Under the pieces are notes generated by a model. It had not been told where the DNA came from. It did not search any database and saw nothing but the letters and a program-made list of their open reading frames with translations. The translations under genes were made by a program, and so were the position numbers. From Nocardia sp. NBC_01503 (GTDB lineage: Bacteria; Actinomycetota; Actinomycetes; Mycobacteriales; Mycobacteriaceae): a stretch of 64,000 bases of DNA. Of this stretch, positions 1 through 8,873 are shown in pieces (position 1 is the first letter of the stretch; each line of letters begins with the position of its first letter). Where the stretch lies: assembly GCF_036327755.1 (NCBI RefSeq), contig NZ_CP109596.1:682001-746000 (forward strand). Reading direction: 5' to 3'.

Positions 1-373
1 GGGAGTCGGGATCCGCGCCACCGGCGCGCACCTCATAGCCGACGGTGAAGTCGACGGCGCGCAGCCGGTCGATCCACATGGAGACATCCAGCGGTGAATC
101 CTCGTGCCGCAGCTGACCCTTGTACTGCACGCGCAGGTCCGCCAGCACGCAGCCGGAGCGCAGCCGCACGGTGGGCCGGTCATCGGTGAAGAGCCACGGA
201 ATGCGCGCCTCCTCCAGCAGGGTCACCATTCGGGCATGGTTGATGTGCTGGAAGGCGTCCATATCGGACCAGCGCACCTCGACCCTGGTGTGAAAGCGCT
301 TGGGCGATGCGGGGAGAACCTCCTCGATCGTCTGCGCCTTTCCGTGGCCATTCAGTGAACCGACACTCGTCAA
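1..373 (-). CDS. Acyl-CoA thioesterase (hotdog fold), 3' part missing at window edge
   Basis: The first 124 codons of a minus-strand gene are visible; the rest lies beyond the window. The peptide contains the stretch VRWSDMDAFQHINHARM, the typical D-x-x-x-H-x-N core of the 4-hydroxybenzoyl-CoA thioesterase (hotdog) family, in which the aspartate helps hydrolyse the acyl-CoA thioester. The best start is a TTG at 373 that overlaps the gdh stop (TTGA) and sits behind a GGAGG sequence, so translation is probably coupled to gdh. The order thioesterase-gdh matches Rv2475c-Rv2476c in mycobacteria. The substrate cannot be told from sequence. Confidence 0.85.
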   Translation of the reverse strand, partial: MTSVGSLNGHGKAQTIEEVLPASPKRFHTRVEVRWSDMDAFQHINHARMVTLLEEARIPWLFTDDRPTVRLRSGCVLADLRVQYKGQLRHEDSPLDVSMWIDRLRAVDFTVGYEVRAGGADPDS

Positions 374-3300
374 CGCGGTACCTCCGATTGCGCACCCACC
401 CCGCTCACCATGCTGCGCACCTGCCGCGCCGCAACCGACAGCGTGGCCAGGTCGTGGGTTCCGGACTCGAACAGCTCCGAGAGGGCGGCGCGGGCGCGAC
501 CCAGTCGGGACTGATTTTTCGACTCCCAGTATGCAATTTTCTCCTCGGCCGTCTCCTCCGGGTCACCCGCGGAGAGCACATCGAGGGTCAGCGAGCGCAG
601 TGAGCCGTACATATCGTCGCGCAGCGCGAGCCGGGCGAGAGCATGCCAGCGATCACCGCGTTCCAGGTGGCTGACCGCCTGCAACAGCCAATCGATCTTG
701 AGGTGATCATTGAGCGCGTAGTACAGCGCACCCACCTCCTCGCCACTGCGATCGGTGATATCCGCGATATCGATCACATCGAGCAGCGGGAAGAGATTCA
801 GCAGCCCGAACACCTCGGTCGCCATATCCGACGGCGCGCCCTGATCGACAATGGCCTGCGACTGCTCGTTGAGCGTGTCGATGTGGTGTCCGCGCAGCCA
901 GCCCGGCACCTTGGGCGCGAGCTGACCCACCTCCCTGGTGTACCGGTTGATCTCCGCGCCGACCGCGATGGGCTGCGGCCGATTGTTGAGCAGCCAGCGC
1001 GAGGCGCGATCCAGGGTGCGCTTGGTCTCCAGTTCGAGGGTGTCCTTCATACCCGTGGAGATGTCGGCGGCGCGAATGCGATCCCAGACCGAGTGCAGGT
1101 CGAAGATCTGCGTGGCGGCGGTGAAGGCTCGCACCGCATCCGATGCGGTGGCCCCGATCTCCTCATTGAGGCGATGCGCGTAGGTGATACCGCCGAGATC
1201 GACCACCTCGTTCACCAGCATGGTGGTGAGGATTTCGCGACGCAGCCGGTGCTTCTTGATGGCCGCGCCGAAGCGGGTGCGCAACGGGGTCGGGAAGTAA
1301 TGCGGCAGTCGCGCCGAGAAGTAGGCGCTGTCCGGCAGATCACCGGCGAGCAGATCGGTCTTGAGCGAAAGCTTCACGTGCGCCATGAGATTCGAGAGTT
1401 CGGGCGAGGTGAGGCCGGTGCCCTGCTCCTGGCGGGTCTTCATCTCCGCATCGCTGGGCAGCGCTTCGAGTTCGCGGTCCAAGCCGCGGCGCTCCTCCAG
1501 ATCCGCGATGACGCGATGGTGCACATTGAGCATGCGCGGCGCCTCGGCACGGGACATGCCCATCAGATAGTTCTGCGAGACATTGTCCTGCAGGACGAGC
1601 GCGGCGACCTCATCGGTCATGGAGGCCAGCAGCGGATTGCGCTCGGCCGCGGGCAACTGACCGCCGGAGACCACACCGTCGAGCAGGACCTTGATATTGA
1701 CCTCGTGGTCGGAGCAGTCCACACCCGCGGAGTTGTCCAGGGCGTCGGTGTTCATCTTGCCGCCGAGCCGGCAGAATTCGATGCGGCCCAATGCGGTCGC
1801 GCCGAGATTGCCGCCCTCGCCGATCACCTTGACGCGCAATTCATTCGCGCTGACCCGGACCGCGTCATTGGACTTGTCGCCCACCTCGGCATTGGTCTCG
1901 GTGCTGGCCTTGATGTAGGTGCCGATACCGCCGTTCCAGAGCAGGCCGACCGGCGCCTTCAGAATGGCGCGCATCAATTCCGGCGGGGAGAGCGCGGTGA
2001 TATCGGCGGCCAGGCCGAGCACCTCGCGGACCTGTTCGCTGACCGGAATGGATTTCACCGTGCGGTCGTAAACGCCGCCGCCCGCACTGATGAGCGAGCG
2101 GTCATAGTCCGCCCAGGACGAGCGCGGCAGCGCGAACATGCGCTCACGCTCGACGAAGGAACGCTCCGCGTCCGGATTGGGATCCAGGAAGATATTGCGA
2201 TGGTCGAACGCGGCGACCAGGCGGATATGCCGCGACAACAGCATGCCGTTGCCGAAGACGTCACCGCTCATATCGCCGACCCCGACGACGGTGAAATCCG
2301 TTGTCTGGGTATCGATATCCATCTCGGCGAAGTGCCGCTTCACCGACTCCCAGGCACCGCGGGCGGTAATGCCCATGGCCTTGTGGTCGTAGCCCACCGA
2401 ACCACCGGAGGCGAAGGCGTCACCCAGCCAGAAACCGTACTGCTGCGCAACGTCATTGGCGATATCGGAGAAGGTGGCGGTGCCCTTGTCGGCGGCGACC
2501 ACGAGATAGGTGTCGTCCTCATCGCGGCGCAGCACCTGCGCGGCCGGAATAACCTTTCCGGTAGCGCGATCCACATTGTCGGTGACATCGAGCAGACCGG
2601 AGATGAAGGTGCGGTAGCAGGCCACGCCCTCGTTCTGCAGCGCCTGCCGATCGGTGACGGGATCGGTGGTGGCGGCCGGTGGCTGCTTGACTACGAAACC
2701 GCCCTTGGCGCCGACGGGCACGATGACCGCGTTCTTCACCGCCTGCGCCTTGACCAGGCCCAGGATCTCGGTGCGGAAATCCTCCAGTCGGTCGGACCAG
2801 CGCAGCCCGCCACGTGCGACCGGACCGAAGCGCAGGTGCACACCCTCGACCCGGGGCGAGTACACGAAGATCTCGAATTGCGGTCGCGGCTTGGGCAATT
2901 CGGTGATCTCGCGCGGCTCCACCTTGAAGGAAAGGTATTCCCGGGGGCGGCCCTCGGCGTCGGTGACGTAGTAGTTGGTGCGCAGCGTGGCCTTGATCAA
3001 GCCGAGAATGGCGCGCAGGATGCGGTCGGCGTCGAGGCTCACCACCTCGTCGATGCGGTGCCGCACCGCGCCTTCCAGATCGCGGGCATGGCTCTCGTCC
3101 GCGGAGTCGGGATCGAAGAGCGCGGCGAACAGGTCGACGAACATGCGCGAGGCATCCGGATAGGCCAGCAGTACACGGGTGATATTGGCCTGGCTGTACG
3201 GGAATCCGGCCTGCTGCAGGTATTTCGCGTACGCGCGCAGAATCGAGACGGTGCGCCAATCGAGTTCGGCGCGCAGCACCAGTTCGTTGAGGCCGTCCGC

Positions 3301-5271
3301 CTCGGCGCGGCCGTACCAGAGCGCCTCGAACGCCGTGGTGAAACGCTCACGCAGACCGCGCACCTGATCGTCCAGGGCGGTGAGCCGTGAGGAGGACTCC
3401 ACCAGTTCGGCGTCCATATTCCGGTCCAGCGCCGCGCGCAACAGCTCGGGGCGGGCCAGCAGGCCGAAGTCGTAGACCCACTGCTCGGGTCCGGAGTCGA
3501 ACTCGAGCTGATGCGGGCGTTCGTCGATCACCTCGACACCGAGGCTCTGCAACACCGGCAGCACCTGGCTCAGCGAGATTCCGCTGCCGCCGATGTAGAG
3601 CGCGAACCGCCAGGAGCCGGGCTCGGAGTCGGCATTGCGATACAGGTACTGGGCGATACCGCCCTCGGAGAGTCGTTGCAGCCGGAGGATATCGGCGACA
3701 GCGCGGTCGGCGTGGAAATCCTCCTTGTAGCTCTCCGGGAGGGCATCGACGTAGCGCTGCACCACGCCCGGATCGAGCACGGTGGAGTTGGCCACCTCAT
3801 CGCGCAGGTGGTCTTCCCAGGTGCGGGTGGCCTCGGCGAGCAGATGCTGCAGGCGCAGCCGATTGGCCTCGGAGGTATCGGCGATCGCGCCCTCATCGGG
3901 CAGTCGCACCGTGAAATACACACTGGCGAGGTCGCTTTCGGAGACGCGCGCCGAGTAGTCGATGGAGTGACCGCCGAGTTCGCGGACCAGAATGTCCTGC
4001 ATCTCGAGGCGGACTCTGGTGGTGTAGCGGTCCCGCGGCAGGTAGACCATGCAGGCCACGAAACGGCCGTAGCCGTCCATGCGCATGAACAGCCGAACCT
4101 GGCGGCGCATACCGACATTCAGGACCGCGCTGGCGGTGCGGCGGAGTGCGGCGCCGTCGGAGGAGAAGAGTTCGGTGCGCGGGAAGGATTGGATGACCTC
4201 GAGCATCTGCTGCCCGGAGAAGGACTCCAGATCGAAACCGCTGGCCTCGATGATCGAGCGCACCCGCCGCTCGATAACCGGAATGTCCAGTACGTTCTCG
4301 TGCAGGGCGGTGACGGTGAAGACACCGATGAAGAGGTGTTCCCCTGCGACACTGCCGGATTCGTCGATTTCGGCGACGCCGACGAAGTAGGGGTAGACCG
4401 CGCGGTGCACGGTGGCCGGGACCAGGCCCTGGGTGAGCATGAGCAGTGGCTGATCACCGCTATTGTCCGGAACGCGGAAATCGGTGCCGTCCATTGAACC
4501 CAGTACGCCCAGACCGGTTCCCGGGGCCATGACCGACTTCGCCTGTCCGTCAACGGTGCTGCGCTCATAGCGCGCGTAGCCGAGCGGGGTGAAATGACCG
4601 TCCGCGAGCCAGCGCAGCAGATTGGCGCAGTCGGTGAGATCGGTTGCCATGAAATGGGATGTGCCCGCTTTGGCGGCCGCGTCCAGCTCGTCGGCGACCC
4701 GGCTCTGCACCTCGCGCATGGCCTCGGTATCGCCGATCACCTGGCGCACATCGGTGAGCACGTCGGGCAGCCCCAGTGCCACCTGCTCGAGCTGCTCGAG
4801 ACTGGTGGAGGGGTGCAGCTGCACATGCATCCAGGACTCGCGCAGGCCGGTCGCGCCATTGCCGTCGACCTCATGGGGCACTGCGGTTTCCAGGTTGCCC
4901 GACACGTCGCGGGTGACCTCGAAAATGGGGTGCACGACCTCGCTGACACTGACGCCCATGCGGCTCAGGTAGGAGGTGACCGATTCGACCAGGAGCGGCA
5001 TATCGTCGGTGACCATCTGCACGGCCGCGCCGAGATCGGCGTCGTCCTCGGGATGGTAGACCCGCAGACTGGCGGAGCCCGCGCTGCGCTGCATGGCCAG
5101 ATCGATCTGGCAGCGGAAGATTTGAGTCGAGGTCGCGGGGATCGCACAGTCCGCGTCGCCCGCGTCGACGTGACGGAAATACGCCTCCTCGAGGGATACG
5201 AGGTTGCCTCGCAACGACGCGGGCAAACTCGCAGCCCAAGCCGCGCTGGACAATTCGGACGAGACCGTCAT
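370..5271 (-). CDS. gdh: NAD-specific glutamate dehydrogenase, large (180-kDa class)
   Basis: This 1633-residue protein has the length and motifs of the large NAD-dependent glutamate dehydrogenases (Rv2476c type), which oxidatively deaminate glutamate to 2-oxoglutarate and ammonium in the cytosol. The N-terminal half is the long regulatory region characteristic of this class. The catalytic core lies near the middle and includes PVGAKGGFVVKQ, with the glycine-rich lysine segment that binds glutamate, followed by the Rossmann NAD-binding region (VVGVGDMSGDVFGNGML). The start ATG at 5271 gives MTVSSELSSAAW. It is followed by a thioesterase that overlaps its stop and preceded by about 360 bp without a gene. 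In mycobacteria the orthologue is restrained by GarA; no GarA gene is visible here. Confidence 0.96.
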   Translation of the reverse strand: MTVSSELSSAAWAASLPASLRGNLVSLEEAYFRHVDAGDADCAIPATSTQIFRCQIDLAMQRSAGSASLRVYHPEDDADLGAAVQMVTDDMPLLVESVTSYLSRMGVSVSEVVHPIFEVTRDVSGNLETAVPHEVDGNGATGLRESWMHVQLHPSTSLEQLEQVALGLPDVLTDVRQVIGDTEAMREVQSRVADELDAAAKAGTSHFMATDLTDCANLLRWLADGHFTPLGYARYERSTVDGQAKSVMAPGTGLGVLGSMDGTDFRVPDNSGDQPLLMLTQGLVPATVHRAVYPYFVGVAEIDESGSVAGEHLFIGVFTVTALHENVLDIPVIERRVRSIIEASGFDLESFSGQQMLEVIQSFPRTELFSSDGAALRRTASAVLNVGMRRQVRLFMRMDGYGRFVACMVYLPRDRYTTRVRLEMQDILVRELGGHSIDYSARVSESDLASVYFTVRLPDEGAIADTSEANRLRLQHLLAEATRTWEDHLRDEVANSTVLDPGVVQRYVDALPESYKEDFHADRAVADILRLQRLSEGGIAQYLYRNADSEPGSWRFALYIGGSGISLSQVLPVLQSLGVEVIDERPHQLEFDSGPEQWVYDFGLLARPELLRAALDRNMDAELVESSSRLTALDDQVRGLRERFTTAFEALWYGRAEADGLNELVLRAELDWRTVSILRAYAKYLQQAGFPYSQANITRVLLAYPDASRMFVDLFAALFDPDSADESHARDLEGAVRHRIDEVVSLDADRILRAILGLIKATLRTNYYVTDAEGRPREYLSFKVEPREITELPKPRPQFEIFVYSPRVEGVHLRFGPVARGGLRWSDRLEDFRTEILGLVKAQAVKNAVIVPVGAKGGFVVKQPPAATTDPVTDRQALQNEGVACYRTFISGLLDVTDNVDRATGKVIPAAQVLRRDEDDTYLVVAADKGTATFSDIANDVAQQYGFWLGDAFASGGSVGYDHKAMGITARGAWESVKRHFAEMDIDTQTTDFTVVGVGDMSGDVFGNGMLLSRHIRLVAAFDHRNIFLDPNPDAERSFVERERMFALPRSSWADYDRSLISAGGGVYDRTVKSIPVSEQVREVLGLAADITALSPPELMRAILKAPVGLLWNGGIGTYIKASTETNAEVGDKSNDAVRVSANELRVKVIGEGGNLGATALGRIEFCRLGGKMNTDALDNSAGVDCSDHEVNIKVLLDGVVSGGQLPAAERNPLLASMTDEVAALVLQDNVSQNYLMGMSRAEAPRMLNVHHRVIADLEERRGLDRELEALPSDAEMKTRQEQGTGLTSPELSNLMAHVKLSLKTDLLAGDLPDSAYFSARLPHYFPTPLRTRFGAAIKKHRLRREILTTMLVNEVVDLGGITYAHRLNEEIGATASDAVRAFTAATQIFDLHSVWDRIRAADISTGMKDTLELETKRTLDRASRWLLNNRPQPIAVGAEINRYTREVGQLAPKVPGWLRGHHIDTLNEQSQAIVDQGAPSDMATEVFGLLNLFPLLDVIDIADITDRSGEEVGALYYALNDHLKIDWLLQAVSHLERGDRWHALARLALRDDMYGSLRSLTLDVLSAGDPEETAEEKIAYWESKNQSRLGRARAALSELFESGTHDLATLSVAARQVRSMVSGVGAQSEVPR

Positions 5272-5632
5272 TTCGCCAACTCCTGGGATTCGGTTCCGTA
5301 ACCAAGTGACGCCGGTCCGAGAGTAGCTGGGCGCGACTAGCGCCGGGCTGAATTCGTCTCGATGTCACACCGCGTCGCACGGTTCGGGCAAACCGGGCGG
5401 TACGGCATTGGCCATAGCAGACCGGAATCACCAGGTCGCGCGCGACAAACCTTGCACCAAAAGACATTTCACGCAATAAGGCGTACGCGAAAATGTCGAG
5501 TTCGCTCTTCGATAGCCGTTCACCGGGAGGGTTATTCATGCTCAACCGAGTGAACAGCGAGCCGTTGGTTAACGGCTGGCGGCATACGCGCGGGCGATGC
5601 GAATCACCCGCGCGTGCGCCGTGTGAGCCGAC
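5272..5632. other. Intergenic region between gdh and ettA
   Basis: No credible gene is seen in these 361 bp. The half next to gdh should hold the gdh promoter, but no clear -10/-35 pair stands out. The half next to ettA holds a hairpin, listed separately. Confidence 0.5.
5586..5615 (-). terminator. Hairpin downstream of ettA
   Basis: ACGCGCGGG (5586-5594) pairs perfectly with CCCGCGCGT (5607-5615) across a 12-nt loop. It begins 18 bp beyond the ettA stop. There is no T-run, which is usual for actinobacterial terminators. Confidence 0.5.
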
Positions 5633-7309
5633 TCAGTCGCGAGTCAACTTGCGGTGGGTGACGCGGTGCGGACGCGCCGCCTCCGGACCCATGCGCTCGA
5701 TCTTGTTGGCCTCATAGGCTTCGAAGTTGCCCTCGAACCAGAACCACGCGGCCTCGTTGTCGTCATTGCCTTCCCACGCCAGGATGTGCGTGCAGGTGCG
5801 ATCCAGGAACCAGCGATCGTGGGAGATGACCACGGCGCAGCCCGGGAAGGTCTCCAGCGCGTTCTCCAGCGAACCCAGGGTCTCGACATCGAGGTCGTTG
5901 GTGGGCTCGTCGAGCAGGATCAGGTTTCCACCCTGCTTGAGCGTGAGCGCGAGATTCAGGCGGTTGCGCTCACCACCGGACAGCACACCCGCCGGCTTCT
6001 GCTGATCCGGCCCCTTGAAGCCGAATGCGGAAACGTATGCGCGGGAGGGCATCTCCTGATTGCCGACCTGGATGAAGTCCAAGCCCTCGGAGACCACCTG
6101 CCAGACGTTCTTGTTCGGGTCGATGCCCGCACGGTTCTGGTCGACGTAGCTCAGCTTGACTGTCTCGCCGACGCGCACGGTGCCGCTGTCCGGATTCTCC
6201 AGTCCGACGATGGTCTTGAAGAGCGTCGACTTACCGACACCGTTCGGACCGATGACGCCGACAATGCCGTTGCGCGGCAGGGTGAACGAGAGATCCTTGA
6301 TGAGCTGGCGATCGCCGAAGCCCTTGTCCAGATTCGCGACCTCGACCACGATGCTGCCCAGGCGCGGACCCGCGGGGATCTGAATCTCCTCGAAGTCCAA
6401 CTTGCGCATCTTGTCCGCCTCGGCGGCCATCTCCTCGTAGCGGCCCAGACGCGCCTTGTTCTTGGCCTGGCGTGCCTTGGCACCCGAGCGGACCCAGGCC
6501 AGCTCGTCCTTGAGGCGCTTCTGCAGCTTCTGGTCCTTCTTGCCCTGCACCTCGAGGCGCTCGGCCTTCTTCTCCAGGTAGGTGGAGTAGTTGCCCTCGT
6601 ACGGGAATGTGCGGCCGCGATCGAGCTCGAGGATCCACTCCGCGACATTGTCGAGGAAGTACCGGTCGTGGGTGACGGCCAGGACGGCGCCCGGGTAGTT
6701 GGCCAGGAACTGCTCCAGCCACAGCACCGATTCGGCGTCGAGGTGGTTGGTGGGCTCATCGAGCAGCAGCAGATCGGGCTTGCTCAGCAGCAGCTTGCAC
6801 AGCGCGACACGACGGCGCTCACCACCGGAGAGGTTGGTGACCGGCTCGTCCGGCGGCGGGCAGCGCAGTGCGTCCATGGCCTGCTCGAGCTGGGAATCGA
6901 CATCCCAGGCATCGGCGTGGTCCAGGTACTCCTGCAGCTGGCCCATCTCCTCCATGAGCTCGTCGGTGTACTCGACACCCATGAGCTCGGCGACCTCGTT
7001 GTAGCGGTCGAGCTTGACCTTGACCTCGCCGAGGCCCTCCTCGACATTGCCGCGAACGGTCTTGTCCTCATTGAGCTCGGGCTCCTGCATGAGGATGCCC
7101 ACGGTCGCTCCCGGCGCGAGCCAGGCTTCACCGTTGTTCGGCTGGTCCAGTCCCGCCATGATCTTCAGAACGCTCGACTTACCGGCGCCGTTCGGGCCGA
7201 CCACACCGATCTTCGCGCCCGGAAGGAAGTTCAAGGTCACATTGTCGAGCACGACCTTGTCGCCATGCGCCTTTCGAACCTTAATCATCTGGTAAATGAA
7301 CTCAGCCAT
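5633..7309 (-). CDS. ettA: Energy-dependent translational throttle protein EttA (ABC-F ATPase)
   Basis: This 558-residue ABC-F protein has two ATPase domains and no membrane segments. Walker A is GPNGAGKSS in the first domain (about residue 40) and GPNGVGKST in the second. Signature motifs are LSGGERRRV and LSGGERNRL, and both Walker B regions read LLLDEPTNHLD / LLDEPTNDLD. EttA binds the ribosomal E site and gates the first peptide bond according to ATP level. The start was taken at ATG 7309 (MAEFIYQMIKVRK), as the E. coli protein begins similarly and has nearly the same length; the open frame upstream is part of the ssb region in another frame. It lies 10 bp after ssb and is probably co-transcribed with it. 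The homologue is Rv2477c. Confidence 0.96.
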   Translation of the reverse strand: MAEFIYQMIKVRKAHGDKVVLDNVTLNFLPGAKIGVVGPNGAGKSSVLKIMAGLDQPNNGEAWLAPGATVGILMQEPELNEDKTVRGNVEEGLGEVKVKLDRYNEVAELMGVEYTDELMEEMGQLQEYLDHADAWDVDSQLEQAMDALRCPPPDEPVTNLSGGERRRVALCKLLLSKPDLLLLDEPTNHLDAESVLWLEQFLANYPGAVLAVTHDRYFLDNVAEWILELDRGRTFPYEGNYSTYLEKKAERLEVQGKKDQKLQKRLKDELAWVRSGAKARQAKNKARLGRYEEMAAEADKMRKLDFEEIQIPAGPRLGSIVVEVANLDKGFGDRQLIKDLSFTLPRNGIVGVIGPNGVGKSTLFKTIVGLENPDSGTVRVGETVKLSYVDQNRAGIDPNKNVWQVVSEGLDFIQVGNQEMPSRAYVSAFGFKGPDQQKPAGVLSGGERNRLNLALTLKQGGNLILLDEPTNDLDVETLGSLENALETFPGCAVVISHDRWFLDRTCTHILAWEGNDDNEAAWFWFEGNFEAYEANKIERMGPEAARPHRVTHRKLTRD

Positions 7310-7319
7310 ATGGGCAAGC

Positions 7320-7766
7320 CTAACTGTGTTGAGTTGCCGGTTCTCCGGCGCGGTCGGCATCGGTGGGCGGCTGTGGCGACGCTTCGGGGCGGTCGTTGTG
7401 GCCGAAGTGTTTACGCAGCACCGGGGCGGTGCAACGGCCCAGGTCGGGGCCGAGGGCTGTGGCGCGCATCTCGAGATCGTTGCGCTCCATACCGTCTCGG
7501 GTGGTGTACTCATTCGAGCGGAGTTGACCGTAGGCGATGATCGGATCACCGCGCTGCAACGACGCCTCGACACCCTCCACGAGTTTGCGCCAGCAGGTTA
7601 CCGTCAAATACAGCGTGCCACCATCGACCCACTCCCCGCTAGCGGCATCATATCGGCGGGTGGTGCTGGCCAGCCGGAAGCTGAGCACCTGTTCGCCATT
7701 GGGCAGCGCCCGGCGACTGGGATGGGTGACCACCCTGCCGATTACCGCGGTATTCGCCTCGTACAT
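7320..7766 (-). CDS. ssb: Single-stranded DNA-binding protein, chromosomal paralogue
   Basis: This is a 148-residue OB-fold SSB-like protein. Visible features are the N-terminal strand (NTAVIGRVVTHPSRR), the central TLYLTVTCWRKLVEG segment and GDPIIAYGQLRSNEY. It lacks the acidic C-terminal tip of the main replicative SSB, ending instead in a Pro/Glu/Asp-rich tail. Position and length match Rv2478c, the accessory mycobacterial SSB. It starts an operon with ettA and has two perfect DnaA boxes 90-115 bp upstream of its start codon. A second, unrelated-origin ssb is carried by the integrated element at 21 kb. Confidence 0.9.
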   Translation of the reverse strand: MYEANTAVIGRVVTHPSRRALPNGEQVLSFRLASTTRRYDAASGEWVDGGTLYLTVTCWRKLVEGVEASLQRGDPIIAYGQLRSNEYTTRDGMERNDLEMRATALGPDLGRCTAPVLRKHFGHNDRPEASPQPPTDADRAGEPATQHS

Positions 7767-7855
7767 CGCTGTCCCCCTTGCCGATTCGTGTCCCGTGCTG
7801 TCGTGACTCCAGCTTGAACCGGCGAGCAGCGCGGCGACAGGGCCGCTTCCGCGAT

Positions 7856-7881
7856 TGTGGATAACTCGGCGCTGTGGATAA
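7856..7881 (-). promoter_or_regulatory. Two perfect DnaA boxes upstream of ssb
   Basis: TGTGGATAA occurs at 7856-7864 and again at 7873-7881; both are exact complements of the DnaA consensus TTATCCACA. They have the same orientation and start 17 bp apart, in the 147-bp gap between the dehydratase stop and the ssb start. Two perfect boxes in so short a gap suggest that DnaA may regulate the ssb-ettA operon. Confidence 0.6.
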
Positions 7882-7913
7882 CTTCGGCGCGCTGAATATC
7901 CTCGGCGCGTGGG

Positions 7914-8873
7914 CTACAGCGTCGCGAGATCGGTATTCGCACCGCACAATACGACAACCGGACGCTCCCCCGCCGCCGGGACATAGACCCCGCTCTGGAT
8001 CGCGGCCAGCGCCGTCGCACCGGCGGGCTCCACCACGATCCGGAACTCACGCCACAGATACTCCCGCGCCATCACGATCGCGTCATCGCTGACCAGCAGT
8101 GATCGCACCGCGTACCGCTGTGCGACCTCCATGGCGATATCGCCGATCCGATTGGCCCCCAGCGCATCCGAGGCCACACTCGAAACATCGACATCCACCG
8201 GCCGCCCCGCCGCGATCGCCCGATTCAGCGTCGGCGCACCCTGCGGCTCCACCCCGATCACCCGGCCGCGCAGCCCCAGTGCCACCGCGATTCCGGCGAC
8301 CAGTCCACCGCCGCCGACCGCCACCAGCACCGGCGGACGACCGCGCACCTGCTCCTCGATCTCCAGTCCGACCACGCCCGCCCCGGCCACAATGGCGGGC
8401 AGGTCATAGGCGTGCAACTGCATCGCCCCGCGCTCGCGGGCGAGCTGGCAGGCGTATCGATGCGCCTCCGCGTAAGTCGTTCCGTGCCACAGCACTTCGG
8501 CCCCGTGCGACCACATGGCCGCGACCTTGGTATGCGGTGCGGATTCGGGCACCACCACCGTGCAGGAGAGTCCGCGCACCGCACTCGCCAGCGCCGCGGC
8601 GATCCCCGCGTTGCCGCCGGAGGCGATCACCACATGCTCGACTCCCGCATCCGCCCGCAGCAGCGCGTTCAGGCAGCCGCGCACCTTGAAGGTCCCGCCG
8701 TGCTGCAGATGCTCGAGCTTCAAACTGACCGGTATCTGACCGCGCGGGCCCATGATCTCGGTGTGGAATACCGGTGTCTTGCGGGTCTGGCCGTGCAGCA
8801 GGCGGCGCGCACGCCGCACATCGGATCGATAGAGCCGCTTGTTGTTCCGGGTCGCCTGGGCGACGTCACTCAC
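7914..8873 (-). CDS. PLP-dependent threonine/serine dehydratase
   Basis: This 319-residue fold-type II PLP enzyme carries the cofactor lysine in GTFKVRG (about residue 65) and the phosphate-binding loop VAVGGGGLVAG. Such enzymes deaminate threonine or serine to 2-oxobutyrate or pyruvate. It lacks the C-terminal ACT-like regulatory domain of biosynthetic IlvA, so it is the short catabolic or unspecific type; a racemase role is also possible. The GTG start at 8873 overlaps the stop of the upstream membrane protein (GTGA), which implies translational coupling. Confidence 0.85.
   Translation of the reverse strand: MSDVAQATRNNKRLYRSDVRRARRLLHGQTRKTPVFHTEIMGPRGQIPVSLKLEHLQHGGTFKVRGCLNALLRADAGVEHVVIASGGNAGIAAALASAVRGLSCTVVVPESAPHTKVAAMWSHGAEVLWHGTTYAEAHRYACQLARERGAMQLHAYDLPAIVAGAGVVGLEIEEQVRGRPPVLVAVGGGGLVAGIAVALGLRGRVIGVEPQGAPTLNRAIAAGRPVDVDVSSVASDALGANRIGDIAMEVAQRYAVRSLLVSDDAIVMAREYLWREFRIVVEPAGATALAAIQSGVYVPAAGERPVVVLCGANTDLATL

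Noticed and set aside
643..3390. Long plus-strand open frame (915 codons)
   Set aside because: It is antisense to gdh; the gdh frame shows family motifs, and the antisense product is a low-complexity artefact of GC-rich third positions.
5654..7540. Plus-strand open frame of 628 codons
   Set aside because: Antisense to ettA and ssb; no motif or RBS.
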